DNA of 64,000 bases from an uncultured Cyclobacteriaceae bacterium (lineage in GTDB: Bacteria > Bacteroidota > Bacteroidia > Cytophagales > Cyclobacteriaceae). Positions 36,281-44,561 of the stretch are shown in pieces; position 1 is the first letter of the stretch; each line of letters opens with the position of its first letter. The notes under the pieces are model-generated. The model worked only from the letters and a program-made list of their open reading frames with translations, was not told the DNA's origin and made no database searches. The DNA lies in the NCBI GenBank assembly GCA_947492745.1, contig CANLOE010000007.1, positions 51,415 through 115,414 of the forward strand, given 5' to 3'. Made by a program: the position numbers and the translations under genes.

Positions 36281-37240
36281 ATGTTGGTATATGCACTTTT
36301 TGTCATAGGCTTTGTACTTCTGGTCAAAGGTGCCGATCTCTTAGTCGAGGGAGCATCCTCTTTTGGAAAAAAACTCAAAATTCCCAATCTCATCATTGGC
36401 TTGACAGTGGTCTCATTTGGCACTTCCCTGCCCGAGTTGTTGGTCAACATCATGTCCAGTATCAATGGCAATGCGGAGATAGGCATTGGAAACGTTCTGG
36501 GTTCCAATGTGGCGAACATCCTACTTATCTTGGGCGTGTCCGCAATTATCTTTCCCCTGCCCATCAAAAGGGACACGACCTTCATCGAAATCCCCTTTTC
36601 TCTAACAGCTACTTTACTGGTAGGCTTTTTGGCCAATGCGAACCTGTTCACCGAAACAAAGGAATTCTACATCAATCGTATAGACGGCCTGATATTACTG
36701 TTTTTTTTCGTCCTATTTTTAGGCTATGTCTATACCATTTCTCGCCGCAAGATTTCCGAACCTATCTCCGATGAAATTCATGAAATGGACAATCGCAAAT
36801 CCATCGTGTTTATAGTCATCGGTATCTTTGGTCTTTTTTTCGGAGGCAAATGGGTAATTGATGGTGCAGTGGTCATTGCCACACATATGGGGATGAGTAA
36901 GTCCTTCATCGGGTTGACCATTATCGCCATAGGTACCTCTTTGCCCGAGCTGGTCACTTCGGCCACAGCTGCATTCAAAAAAAATACGGATATCGCCGTA
37001 GGCAATGTCATCGGTTCCAATATTTTCAACTTATTATGGATATTGGGGCTGAGTGCCTCTATCAAACCCATACCCTTTGATGCCATTAGCAACAGTGATA
37101 TCATGATGATCATCCTCTCCAGTAGTGCGCTGTTACTAGCAGTAGTCATCGGGAAAAAACCAATCATCAGCCGTGGTGAAGGATGTCTCTTTGTAATGCT
37201 CTACATCGGTTACCTGACCTTCTTATGGAATAGGGGCTGA
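36281..37240 (+). CDS. Calcium/sodium antiporter, CaCA family (YrbG-like)
   Basis: A 319-residue inner-membrane exchanger with about ten membrane segments and the two alpha-repeats of the family: VSFGTSLPELLVNIMSSI with GNVLGSNVANILLILG in the N-terminal half, and IAIGTSLPELVTSATAAF with GNVIGSNIFNLLWILG in the C-terminal half. The acidic residues in both GTSLPE motifs bind the cations. Length is normal. No linked gene; a 1.6-kb repeat-rich stretch follows. Confidence 0.92.
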   Translation: MLVYALFVIGFVLLVKGADLLVEGASSFGKKLKIPNLIIGLTVVSFGTSLPELLVNIMSSINGNAEIGIGNVLGSNVANILLILGVSAIIFPLPIKRDTTFIEIPFSLTATLLVGFLANANLFTETKEFYINRIDGLILLFFFVLFLGYVYTISRRKISEPISDEIHEMDNRKSIVFIVIGIFGLFFGGKWVIDGAVVIATHMGMSKSFIGLTIIAIGTSLPELVTSATAAFKKNTDIAVGNVIGSNIFNLLWILGLSASIKPIPFDAISNSDIMMIILSSSALLLAVVIGKKPIISRGEGCLFVMLYIGYLTFLWNRG

Positions 37241-37611
37241 ACCTGCCATATACCCTAGTCTCTTTGACCTCGAGGATACTAAAGACCATAAGAGTTTATG
37301 GCTTTCGACATTGCGTAAGAGTACCCCTCCCTATTGCACTTGACTACGGGGTATTTATATTGAATTATGCGATAGGATGTGCGATGAGGCTTGTAATTTT
37401 CGATCTGTTTTTTCAATATCCTCATTACTGACTGCTTATGATAGTACTCTATATCAGGATTCCGGATGGGCGACTACAATAGCAAGGCCAAGTTTGACCT
37501 GAATCATGCCTTGGAAAGCCTACTTCAGCCTTAACCCAAAATGATCAACAGCCTTACTATTACGAGCATAAATTGCTTCAAGGTCAGCGGTTTTACGCTG
37601 CACAGGTTTTA

Positions 37612-37769
37612 TACAAATTTGGGTTTCGGATGTCGTATAAGATTCCGCGGGTCATTTTATTTCAATCAAGACGATAACCGCAGGGATAGCAGCGCTATCC
37701 CGAGGATGGTCAACGCTGAGTGAAGCATAATGAACAGGAAGATAGGCGATTTTAAAAGCTAATTTTGTA
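37612..37769 (+). mobile_element. Family A MITE-like element, copy A-1
   Basis: A 158-bp element. Left end TACAAATTTGGG, right end AAGCTAATTTTGTA; the ends form an imperfect inverted repeat of about 20 bp. Both flanks carry TTA (37609-37611 and 37770-37772), a 3-bp target duplication. The centre has the hairpin GGGATAGC-AGC-GCTATCCC. No open frame. Confidence 0.8.
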
Positions 37770-37823
37770 TTACCCACTGATCATCCATTGATTTCAAAGG
37801 CATTCATCAAATCTTCGATTTAA

Positions 37824-37982
37824 TACAAATTTAGGTTTTAAATGTCGTATAAGATTCCGCTGGTCATTTTGTTTCAATCAAGGCGAGAACCGCAGGGATA
37901 GCAGCGCTATCCCGAGGATTGTCAACGCAGAGTGAAGCAAAATGAACAGGAAGATATGCGATAGTTGAAAGCTAAGTTTGTA
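37824..37982 (+). mobile_element. Family A MITE-like element, copy A-2
   Basis: A 159-bp element, direct orientation, 54 bp after copy A-1. Ends TACAAATTTAGGTTTTAAAT and AAAGCTAAGTTTGTA; flanks TAA at 37821-37823 and 37983-37985. The central hairpin is intact. The right flank is also the first bases of the family C copy at 37984. Confidence 0.8.
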
Positions 37983-37983
37983 T

Positions 37984-38154
37984 AACCCGGGTCATACATT
38001 AGAAAACCTACTGCGGATCTCAATCGCTGCAAACCGGTCGTTGCACTACGTTTTTTGAATTCACCATAGTGGTGCTATGCTAAATCCAATAAAACTCCCT
38101 GATTTACTGACATTTAAACCCTCGTCATGAAGTTCCAACGCATGATCCAGGCTT
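37984..38154 (+). repeat. Family C palindromic repeat, copy C-6
   Basis: A 171-bp C1-type copy: AACCCGGGTCATACATTAG at the left, the core TTTTTTGAATTCACCATAG with GGTGCTATGC, and CAACGCATGATCCAGGCTT at the right. It matches copy C-7 closely and is uninterrupted, so it serves as the empty site for the family A insertion in C-7. Confidence 0.7.
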
Positions 38155-38235
38155 AAGCCTACTCACCTAAACCACTGATTTTATAGTAATTATGCCCTCA
38201 TAACAAAATCCTATTGATCAATCCGGGTTGAAGTA

Positions 38236-38361
38236 AAGCAAATCAGCACAAGGAATATACTTTTTGAATCAACCGTAGCGGTGCTGCCTCAAATCCGATA
38301 AAACCCTAGACTTACTGCCATTTGAACCCTTATTACAAAGTTTCTGCGCATAATATAGGTT
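38236..38361 (+). repeat. Family C repeat, left-truncated copy
   Basis: Contains AAATCAGCACAAGG, the core TTTTTGAATCAACCGTAG with GGTGCTGCC, and the end GCGCATAATATAGGTTT. About 35 bp of the left arm seen in other copies are absent. Its right end lies directly against the family B element. Confidence 0.55.
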
Positions 38362-38363
38362 TA

Positions 38364-38525
38364 TACCCAACAAAAAATGAAATGGGAAACCTTATAGGCA
38401 ATGGCCATAGGAAAAAACCCGTATAGTGTTGAGTCGTTATGGATAGACCTGTCATTAGGGTCTTTAGAAAATAGCGGCACCGAAGTCAACAAATCATCTT
38501 GCCCCAAATCAATTGTGTTTAGGTT
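38364..38525 (+). mobile_element. Family B MITE-like element, copy B-3
   Basis: A 162-bp element starting TACCCAACAAAAAATG and ending CAATTGTGTTTAGGTT, with TA on both sides (38362-38363 and 38526-38527). Interior segments are shared with the other family B copies. No open frame. Confidence 0.75.
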
Positions 38526-38744
38526 TAATAAAGGTCTTTGGAACAAATTTTGTTACAATGAATGCATATTTTTGACGACTGGAATTGTATTTTACATCTT
38601 ATTTCTTTGGAAAATCAGTTTTATCATTCTGGACATAAGGGTATAACCTTATCAATACCAGACGAGCAAAGGGAGGTGATTGGATCAAACAAAGGCATCT
38701 GTGCCAACGTTCCGGAAAGGTTTCTTGAATCATAAGGTGGCCTT

Positions 38745-38770
38745 GTGCAAAGTTTCACATAACTTTGCAC
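38745..38770 (+). promoter_or_regulatory. Candidate promoter with overlapping inverted-repeat operator
   Basis: GTGCAAAGTT (38745-38754) and AACTTTGCAC (38761-38770) are a perfect 10-bp inverted repeat with a 6-bp spacer. The -7 type box TAACTTTG (38760-38767) sits inside the right arm, so a dimeric regulator bound here would block RNA polymerase. The start codon of the MORN gene is 122 bp downstream. No good -33 box is seen at normal spacing. Confidence 0.45.
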
Positions 38771-38892
38771 CTTCACAAACCGACCATCAAAGCCTAACTT
38801 ATTGTGCAGCATATGCGTTACACACTACTTTGGGACGAGTAAAAAAGACATTTTCTTGTATCATTGTGAACATAAGTAGTCTGTACTGCAAA

Positions 38893-40206
38893 ATGAAAAA
38901 TAACAGCATCTTCCCCCCATACTTTACACTTGAGTTTCTCTTTTTGCTGTTTGCCTTTAGCGCACTATCCTTGGCAGTAAAAGGACAGCAACGGCTATAT
39001 GAAAAAGACAGTTCCTACTATGCCGAGGGTCGGATAGAAAAGGGCAAAAAAGAAGGTTTTTGGGTCATCTATAGGGCCAGTGGCCTCAAAGCAGGACAGG
39101 GTAAGTATAAAGAAGACCGGATGGAAGGTCTTTGGAAAAGCTATGACAAGTATGGAAAGGTAGGCACCGAAGCTAACTATGAAAACGGCGTGCTCAACGG
39201 GGTATGGAAAAGCTATTATGGCTATGGAAACCTGAAACGAAGAGGGACTTACCTACAAGGCAAAAAAGAAGGTAAATGGATGCACTTTTACTTTCATGGC
39301 GAACCCGAGGAAGAAATCCATTATAAAAACGATATCAAGTCAGGCCATTATCGATACTATGATATGTATGGAAGTCTACTCAAAGAAGGGCAGTACAAAA
39401 AAGACACCTTATCGGGAGAGTGGAAAGAATACTATGGGGATGGAACTCTCAGCGCCATCCAATACTATGAAGAAGGACGGAAAAACAGAACTTGGCAAAG
39501 TTACTACCCTTCGGGCGAGTTAGAGAAAGTCATACACTACAAGAACGGACTAAAGGACAGTCTGGCCATGACTTACCATGAAAATGGAAAATCCATGAGT
39601 GTTGGTAATTATGAGCATGACCTCAAAGAGGGCAACTGGAGATACTACAATGACCTCGGTTTTCTCTCAGAGGAAGGGGCTTATCTCTATGGGCAGCAGC
39701 ATGGACAGTGGTTCTATTACAATCATCAAGGAAAATTGGTCTCTATAGGTTCTTTTGTGGAAGGGCAGGAAGATGGTCTCTGGGGCCTGTTTCATAACAA
39801 TGGCAATCTGATGCAGGAAGAAACATGGTCCAAGGGTAGACTGATGTCCATTAGTCCCTACTTTACCGCGAAAGGGGATACGTTGGATTCGGGAACTTTA
39901 CAAAATGGGACGGGTACCAAGCTCAACTATTACCCCAACCGTCAATTGGAAATATACTGTACCTTCCAAGATGGCATCCCTCATGGAAAATGGGAATATT
40001 TCTCCGATGAAGGGATAATGATGGAATCAGGAGCTTTCAACAATGGGCAAAAGCATGGGAGTTGGATCTTTTACCATAAGAATGGAAACAAAGCCTCAGA
40101 AGGAGCTTACCGCAACGACGAAAAAGAAGGCCTATGGCAGTATTACAATAAAAGGGGCAAGCCGACAAAAAGTATCGATCATAGTGAAAATGATAATCGC
40201 TACTGA
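38893..40206 (+). CDS. Large secreted MORN-like repeat protein
   Basis: 437 residues from ATG 38893 (MKNNSIFPPYFTLEF). The frame is open upstream to 38680, but those residues run through the promoter-like region and look non-coding. A hydrophobic segment, FLFLLFAFSALSLAVKGQQ, is a signal peptide or anchor. From about residue 35 to the end there are some 15-17 repeats of about 23 residues with the pattern GxWxxYYxxGxLxxxxxYKxGxxxG, the MORN/YwqK-like type. Such repeats form a long beta-strip; the target is unknown. A smaller relative is at 1726-2499. Confidence 0.85.
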   Translation: MKNNSIFPPYFTLEFLFLLFAFSALSLAVKGQQRLYEKDSSYYAEGRIEKGKKEGFWVIYRASGLKAGQGKYKEDRMEGLWKSYDKYGKVGTEANYENGVLNGVWKSYYGYGNLKRRGTYLQGKKEGKWMHFYFHGEPEEEIHYKNDIKSGHYRYYDMYGSLLKEGQYKKDTLSGEWKEYYGDGTLSAIQYYEEGRKNRTWQSYYPSGELEKVIHYKNGLKDSLAMTYHENGKSMSVGNYEHDLKEGNWRYYNDLGFLSEEGAYLYGQQHGQWFYYNHQGKLVSIGSFVEGQEDGLWGLFHNNGNLMQEETWSKGRLMSISPYFTAKGDTLDSGTLQNGTGTKLNYYPNRQLEIYCTFQDGIPHGKWEYFSDEGIMMESGAFNNGQKHGSWIFYHKNGNKASEGAYRNDEKEGLWQYYNKRGKPTKSIDHSENDNRY

Positions 40207-40227
40207 TGGATAGTCCTATACCTTGAG

Positions 40228-40235
40228 TATATTTG
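40228..40235 (+). promoter_or_regulatory. Possible -7 box of the DUF2911 gene
   Basis: TATATTTG matches TAnnTTTG, 46 bp before the ATG at 40282. No clear -33 TTG is present at normal distance. Confidence 0.35.
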
Positions 40236-40281
40236 ATATCCGTCTATTGTTCGGGCTTTCTACCATTAGATATAAGTATAT

Positions 40282-40833
40282 ATGAAAAAGGCACTCATTA
40301 TCATTGGAGTACTTGTGGCCATCTGTGCCACCGCCCTGACAGGATTTCTTTTTTACACCAAGTCATTTAGCCCAGAAAAAACTTTTGTACACAAGGAGAA
40401 TGGGAATGCATTTACAATTGTTTATTGCCGGCCCTATAAAAAAGGGAGGCAGATTTTCGGCAGCCTTGTTCCCTACGGTAAAGTATGGCGGACAGGGGCC
40501 AATGCTGCCACCACATTTGAAACGGATCGGGACCTCACAGTGAAGGGCGAAAAATTACCTGCCGGTAAGTACTCTCTATGGACCATACCGGAGGAAGAGC
40601 AGTGGACGATCATCTTCAATAAAGAACACGGACAGTGGGGCATACGCGGTAACGATGGTCAGGTAAATCGTGATGCGGCCTTGGATGTTCTTCAGGTAGG
40701 GATTCCCGCCGCTGCCTCTACCGAAGTCGTAGAGCAATTTACCATAACCATAACCTCAGAAGAACCCCGTCAACCCGTGCTGAACTTCGCCTGGGACTGG
40801 ACCGTAGTCCAGCTCCCCATGACAGTACTTTGA
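40282..40833 (+). CDS. DUF2911 family protein
   Basis: A 183-residue protein with one N-terminal hydrophobic segment (ALIIIGVLVAICATALTGFLFY), either an anchor or an uncleaved signal, and a compact beta-rich domain. The family pattern is visible in YCRPYKKGRQIFGSLVPYGKVWRTGANAA (outline) and LPAGKYSLWTIP followed by WTIIFNKEHGQWG. DUF2911 proteins are common in Bacteroidota and have no established function. It faces the periplasm if the segment is an anchor. It is convergent with rluB. Confidence 0.85.
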   Translation: MKKALIIIGVLVAICATALTGFLFYTKSFSPEKTFVHKENGNAFTIVYCRPYKKGRQIFGSLVPYGKVWRTGANAATTFETDRDLTVKGEKLPAGKYSLWTIPEEEQWTIIFNKEHGQWGIRGNDGQVNRDAALDVLQVGIPAAASTEVVEQFTITITSEEPRQPVLNFAWDWTVVQLPMTVL

Positions 40834-40896
40834 TTATAATTGCGTTTTCAGCGAAGTGATCTATAGCCCGCTACGGCAGCTCCCTCATCAGAAAAA

Positions 40897-41736
40897 TTAC
40901 TTCATGTGTTTGAGTCCAACAAGCTCTTTCTCGGTCAGGTAGCGCCACCTGCCCCTAGGCAGGTTCAATTTGTCCAGCCCTGCATAGACCACGCGGTCCA
41001 GCTTGATGACCTCATAGCCCAAATGTTCAAAAATCCTACGGACGATACGGTTACGGCCTACATGTATCTCCAGCCCCAGGACTTTGGCATCAGGGGATAC
41101 GATGGCCAGCTTGTTCACTTGCACTGGCCCATCCTCTAAAGTCAGACCCTCTTGGATTTTGATAAAGTCTTCCTCTTGGATAGGCTTATCCAACTCTGCT
41201 TGATACACTTTCTTCACTTTGTGAGAAGGGTGAGAGAGCTTTTTGGTCAAATCACCATCATTAGTCAACAATAATAGACCCGTCGTATTCCTATCCAGCC
41301 GACCCACAGGGTATATCCTTTCATCACAAGCCTGGCTGACCAGCTGCATTACAGTCTTTCTGTTCTCCGGATCGTCCGTGGTCGTAATAAAATCCTTCGG
41401 TTTATTCAGAAGAACATAGACCATTTTCTCCCTCTTGAGTACTTGCTTGCCATAGACCACCTTATCACTGAGGTTTACCTTAAATCCCAGCTCCGTGACC
41501 ACTACATTGTTTACTTTTATTTCGCCATTGGCGATCAGCTTATCGGCATCCCTTCTAGAGCAGACTCCGGCATTGGCTATGTAACGGTTCAGTCGAATCA
41601 GGCCAGTGGTATTATTCTCTTGATCTTTCGATTTGTTCTCAAAGATTTTGGGTTTGTAGCGGGGTGCTTCATTCGCACCACTGCTGTTTTTCTTCTTGTT
41701 GAAGGTATATCTTGATGTTTTTTTTTGTTTTGCCAT
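40897..41736 (-). CDS. rluB: 23S rRNA pseudouridine synthase, RsuA/RluB family
   Basis: A 279-residue cytosolic enzyme. A basic, low-complexity N-terminus (residues 1-42) precedes an S4 RNA-binding domain (IRLNRYIANAGVCSRRDADKLI in outline, residues 43-100). The catalytic domain has the Asp motif VGRLDRNTTGLLLLTNDGDL near 141-160 and the KVYQAEL and GRNRIVRRIFEHLGYEV segments. RluB modifies U2605 of 23S rRNA in E. coli; the choice between RluB, RluE and RsuA is by overall similarity only. The N-terminal extension is typical in this phylum. Confidence 0.9.
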   Translation of the reverse strand: MAKQKKTSRYTFNKKKNSSGANEAPRYKPKIFENKSKDQENNTTGLIRLNRYIANAGVCSRRDADKLIANGEIKVNNVVVTELGFKVNLSDKVVYGKQVLKREKMVYVLLNKPKDFITTTDDPENRKTVMQLVSQACDERIYPVGRLDRNTTGLLLLTNDGDLTKKLSHPSHKVKKVYQAELDKPIQEEDFIKIQEGLTLEDGPVQVNKLAIVSPDAKVLGLEIHVGRNRIVRRIFEHLGYEVIKLDRVVYAGLDKLNLPRGRWRYLTEKELVGLKHMK

Positions 41737-42157
41737 TAGTTGCTATATCACTACAGTATTTAAAGAATGAAAAGAAGAACAGGCACGCTAGGTAGCAACC
41801 TATCCTATGGTCCAAATCTACCTTTAGTGAATACCTATTACCTACCTTGGTAGCTATATATACGCGCCCTCTGGAATAAAGCTTTGGAATCGAATAATAC
41901 AATACCACAAGAACCTGCTCGAAAGCACAAAGCTAATCAATATTTGGCAGAATTGCCGCTCATCGTCAGAAAGCTGATGGGTTCGACAGGGTCTCAGTCC
42001 ATAGCGCTGCTCAGAGGATTGTTTTGGAATCATAGATAATGTATTTTGAATATAGCATCAATGGACAGAAGACAGTAGCGTTATCAACGGAAATCTTAGC
42101 AAAACAAAGTATCAAAAGGAGTGCGTCAACAAAAAAGGCGTATCTCCGAACAATCTC
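41737..42157. other. 421-bp gap between rluB and scpB, no gene seen
   Basis: Both flanking genes are on the minus strand. Only a short palindrome, CTACCTTGGTAG at 41842-41853, stands out. No repeat-family member, terminator or open frame with protein-like sequence. Confidence 0.4.
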
Positions 42158-42700
42158 TCAATCCTCTATCTCTTTTTCTCCTTCATCTCCGATGACGTCT
42201 CCTTCTCTGGCAAAGTCTTTCGGGGTGGGCAGTTCCTTGATGTCGTTGATGCCAAAGTATTCCATGAACATCTCACTGGTACCATAAAGTAGGGGTTTAC
42301 CGATAGTATCCGCTTTTCCTTTGATTTCGATGAGACCTTTTTCCAGTAGTTTCTGTACAGAATAGTCACAGTTGACACCCCGAATCTGTTCCATCTCACT
42401 TTTGGTAATGGGTTGTTTGTAAGCTATGATGGAAATAGTCTCCAGAGCAGAGGTCGATAATCTCTTTTTGGACTGTTGTTTGAGTAGTATGGATATACTG
42501 GCCTGATAGGCGGGTTTCGTAAGGAATTGATAACCGCCTCCACTGTGCGTAATCTCAAAAGAAAAGGAATCTTGGGTATATTTCTCTTTGAGGCTCTTCA
42601 GCGCAGTTTTGATATCCTCCTCGGGCACTTCCGCTTCGAACATCTCCCCAAGACAAGTCTTTAATTCCTTTATCTTGATGGGACTCGGCGAGCAGAACAC
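42158..42700 (-). CDS. scpB: Segregation and condensation protein ScpB
   Basis: At least 180 residues. ScpB bridges ScpA to the SMC complex in chromosome segregation. It has two winged-helix domains, with STSALETISIIAYKQPITKSEMEQIRG in outline (residues 82-108) as the most typical motif, followed by VQKLLEKGLIEI and GKPLLYGTSEMFMEYFGI. The start GTG 42700 is conservative: the same frame reads on upstream as LDFLQNHIEAL, which matches ScpB N-termini and would need a CTG start near 42733. It follows the TraR/DksA gene and is probably co-transcribed. The C-terminus is acidic. Confidence 0.9.
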   Translation of the reverse strand: MFCSPSPIKIKELKTCLGEMFEAEVPEEDIKTALKSLKEKYTQDSFSFEITHSGGGYQFLTKPAYQASISILLKQQSKKRLSTSALETISIIAYKQPITKSEMEQIRGVNCDYSVQKLLEKGLIEIKGKADTIGKPLLYGTSEMFMEYFGINDIKELPTPKDFAREGDVIGDEGEKEIED

Positions 42701-42743
42701 CAGTGCCTCGATATGGTTTTGGAGAAAGTCCAGTACCTTGTGA

Positions 42744-43130
42744 TCAGTTTTGTTTTCTCAATTTGGCCTCTATGGAGTGCATTGTATGCGGCACTGCTCT
42801 CAATCGCTCTTTTTGTATGAGTTTGCCCGTGTCGACACATATACCGTAGGTGCCGTTTTTGATACGAATCAGGGCATTCTCCAGATTATTGATGAACTTT
42901 TGCTGACGGGCTGCCAGCTGGCTCAGGTTTTCTTTCTCCGCAGTATCAGCTCCGTCTTCCAAAACCTTGGTATTGCCCGCTGTACTGTCCGTCCCCGAGT
43001 CATTACTCCTATTCAATGTGTTTTTCAAGGAATTCAATTCTTCCTTCGCCTTATCCAGCTTCCCCTTGATCAGGGATTCAAACTCTTGTAACTCTTCTTC
43101 AGAGTATTTTGTTTTTTCTTCCGAACCCAT
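42744..43130 (-). CDS. TraR/DksA-family protein with reduced zinc finger
   Basis: A 128-residue cytosolic protein. Residues 1-70 are helical and charged (YSEEELQEFESLIKGKLDKA), resembling the coiled-coil arm of DksA; LEDGADTAEKENL contains the acidic tip-like residues. The C-terminal finger reads GTYGICVDTGKLIQKERLRAVPHT, in which the four zinc cysteines are reduced to one. This is common in the Bacteroidota branch of the family. DksA-like proteins bind the RNA polymerase secondary channel; whether this one does is not known. Confidence 0.88.
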   Translation of the reverse strand: MGSEEKTKYSEEELQEFESLIKGKLDKAKEELNSLKNTLNRSNDSGTDSTAGNTKVLEDGADTAEKENLSQLAARQQKFINNLENALIRIKNGTYGICVDTGKLIQKERLRAVPHTMHSIEAKLRKQN

Positions 43131-43168
43131 ACCAAATCTTATTTAAGATGACAGTGTCAAGTATGGCG

Positions 43169-43198
43169 CAAAAATAAGGTTCCCGGGATAAAAACAAA
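43169..43198 (-). promoter_or_regulatory. Candidate promoter of the traR/dksA-scpB pair
   Basis: On the minus strand TTTG (43198-43195), an 18-bp spacer and TATTTTTG (43176-43169) match the Bacteroidota promoter closely. The start codon is about 38 bp downstream. This is one of the two best promoter matches in the window. Confidence 0.55.
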
Positions 43199-43491
43199 AA
43201 AATAAACCCCATTTAACCCAAATTATTGAACGGCACAACATTCAATACACTCTCGTTCAAACCCTTATCGGGCATTTCTTCTCTCAGTGAAGAAAGCAAA
43301 TGTACTATGCTAGTCCGTAAAGCCTTTACTGGATAAGAGTTGGGCCTTAGGGCAGGTCATCCCCAATTGATATAACTTTAGACCAATGCTTTTGGAGACT
43401 GTTTTGAAAGGTATCCTTATAATAGTCACATAGAATTCGCAGGTATACGTTTATCCCGGATCATGCGTTGGAACTTTGTAACGAGGGTTTA

Positions 43492-43873
43492 AACCCAAAA
43501 TAATCGATAGCCTTCCTATTGCGAGCATAAATCACTTCAAAATCAGCGGTTTTACGCTGCGCAGGTTTTATACAAACTTAGCTTTTAAATATCGCCTATC
43601 TTCCTGTTCATTTAGTTCACTATTGTGTTTGATTCCAGTGGTGTTCATGAACCTTCGGTTTTGCTTCACTCTGCGTTGACAATCCTCGCGATAGCGCTGC
43701 TATCCCTGCGGTTATCGCCTTGATTGAAACCAAAATGACCCGCGGAATCTTATACGACATTTAAAACCCAAATTTGTATTACACCTTAACCATCAATTGG
43801 GCCTCCTCACCTAAACCACTGATTTTATTGCAATTATGCCCTCATCACGAAATCCTACCGATCAATTTGGGTT
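43492..43873 (+). repeat. Family C repeat copy C-8, split by a family A element
   Basis: Left arm 43492-43567 (AACCCAAAATAATCGATAGC, GCGAGCATAAATCACTTC) and right arm 43782-43873 (CTCACCTAAACCACTGATTT, CCGATCAATTTGGGTT). Subtracting the 208-bp insert and its 3-bp duplication leaves 171 bp, the length of intact copies. Confidence 0.75.
43571..43778 (-). mobile_element. Family A MITE-like element, long form, copy A-3
   Basis: A 208-bp element in inverted orientation, TTA at both flanks (43568-43570 and 43779-43781). Ends TACAAACTTAGCTTTTAAAT and CCCAAATTTGTA. It carries an extra block of about 50 bp (GTTCACTATTGTGTTTGATT onward) absent from the 158-bp copies, and a changed hairpin arm (GCTATCGC instead of GCTATCCC when read in the family orientation). 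Confidence 0.8.
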
Positions 43874-43959
43874 GAAAATTTTTCTGTCTGAGTGCAGCAT
43901 TTTCAAAATTTTCTGCATCCCACAGCCCGAAGCCTTCCCTGACTTCGTCCTGCTTAATT

Positions 43960-44065
43960 TTTATCGATAGGACCGAGCGTAAGGAAAGGGGCCGGGGAAC
44001 CCTTTCAGCGAAGGGGCCGGTCTGCCGCGCAGGAGTAAGCGCCAGGGCCGGCGAAACGGACTAAA
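43960..44065. other. GC-rich patch with repeated GGGCCGG, nature unknown
   Basis: The motif GGGCCGG occurs at about 43989, 44014 and 44046, the first two within AAGGGGCCGG. Short hairpins are possible (CCCTT-TCAGCG-AAGGG near 44000-44016). Composition differs sharply from the AT-rich surroundings. No frame carries a recognisable protein, and no known RNA family was recognised. It may be the end of a foreign element. Confidence 0.4.
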
Positions 44066-44420
44066 GGATAGATACAACGATGTCCCCTACCATTTTGGCA
44101 ATGAAAAGATGTTTTTTGACAAGAGTGTATATAGATAGGGTCAAAATGAAGCAACATTGATAATCCTATAGCTAAGCATATAAGTCCAACGGATGATATA
44201 TCGACAAATTGTTAAAATAGTTGGTATATCTATGTAGTATAAGTCTGTAGGATAATACACGGGGAATTCCCACAGGGATGACATACTTCGAAACGCAAGC
44301 CATTTTATCCCCTATCAGTTATGGTCAAGTACGATAGCAGGCCATGAAAGAAACTATAGAAAAAGCTTTCGTTATAGATATGGGCTAGGCTGAACACCAT
44401 ATTTTCGGGCTGCGCTTATT

Positions 44421-44461
44421 AAAATCAATAGAAATATAGTATCTTAAAAAATCAATAGAAA
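44421..44461 (+). repeat. 14-bp direct repeat upstream of the isoaspartyl peptidase gene
   Basis: AAAATCAATAGAAA occurs at 44421-44434 and again at 44448-44461, 27 bp apart and about 100 bp before the start codon. It may be a binding site pair or chance in AT-rich DNA. Confidence 0.4.
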
Positions 44462-44561
44462 CAATTTTGTTTCCAGCAATTTAACTTAAGCTTATAAGGG
44501 ATGCTTACTTATTTTTCGATTTGAAAATTAGTATGTAGGTACCTGCCATTTTGGATCAACA

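Larger units (their letters stand above)
37533..38229 (+). repeat. Family C repeat copy C-5, split by other repeats
   Basis: The left arm (37533-37608, AACCCAAAATGATCAACAGC and GTCAGCGGTTTTACGCTG) and the right arm (38155-38229, CTCACCTAAACCACTGATTT and TATTGATCAATCCGGGTT) match the two halves of the intact copy at 34724. Between them lie two family A elements and one family C element; removing these leaves about 200 bp, close to the normal 170. Confidence 0.6.
37241..38892. other. 1.65-kb gene-free nest of repeats
   Basis: Holds a family C copy split by insertions (37533-38229), two family A copies (37612-37769, 37824-37982), an inner family C copy (37984-38154), a truncated family C copy (38236-38361) and a family B copy (38364-38525). 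Positions 37241-37532 show nothing recognisable. From 38528 to 38892 lies the upstream region of the MORN gene with a promoter-operator candidate. Confidence 0.6.
43199..44561. other. 1.36-kb gene-free stretch with nested repeats and a GC-rich patch
   Basis: Holds a fragment of a family C end (43455-43490), a family C copy split by a family A element (43492-43873), a GC-rich patch with repeated GGGCCGG (about 43960-44065), and a 14-bp direct repeat (44421-44461) upstream of the isoaspartyl peptidase gene. The rest shows no gene. Confidence 0.55.

Noticed and set aside
37607..37990. Possible CRISPR or satellite because of two close direct repeats
   Set aside because: Units are 158-159 bp, have inverted ends and target duplications, and occur elsewhere singly; they are transposon-like.
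38680..38892. In-frame N-terminal extension of the MORN protein
   Set aside because: It runs through a promoter-operator candidate, and the signal-like segment only follows the ATG at 38893.
41980..42015. TGGGTTCGACAGGG, similar to the start of tmRNA
   Set aside because: No matching acceptor end, tag frame or further tmRNA structure nearby.
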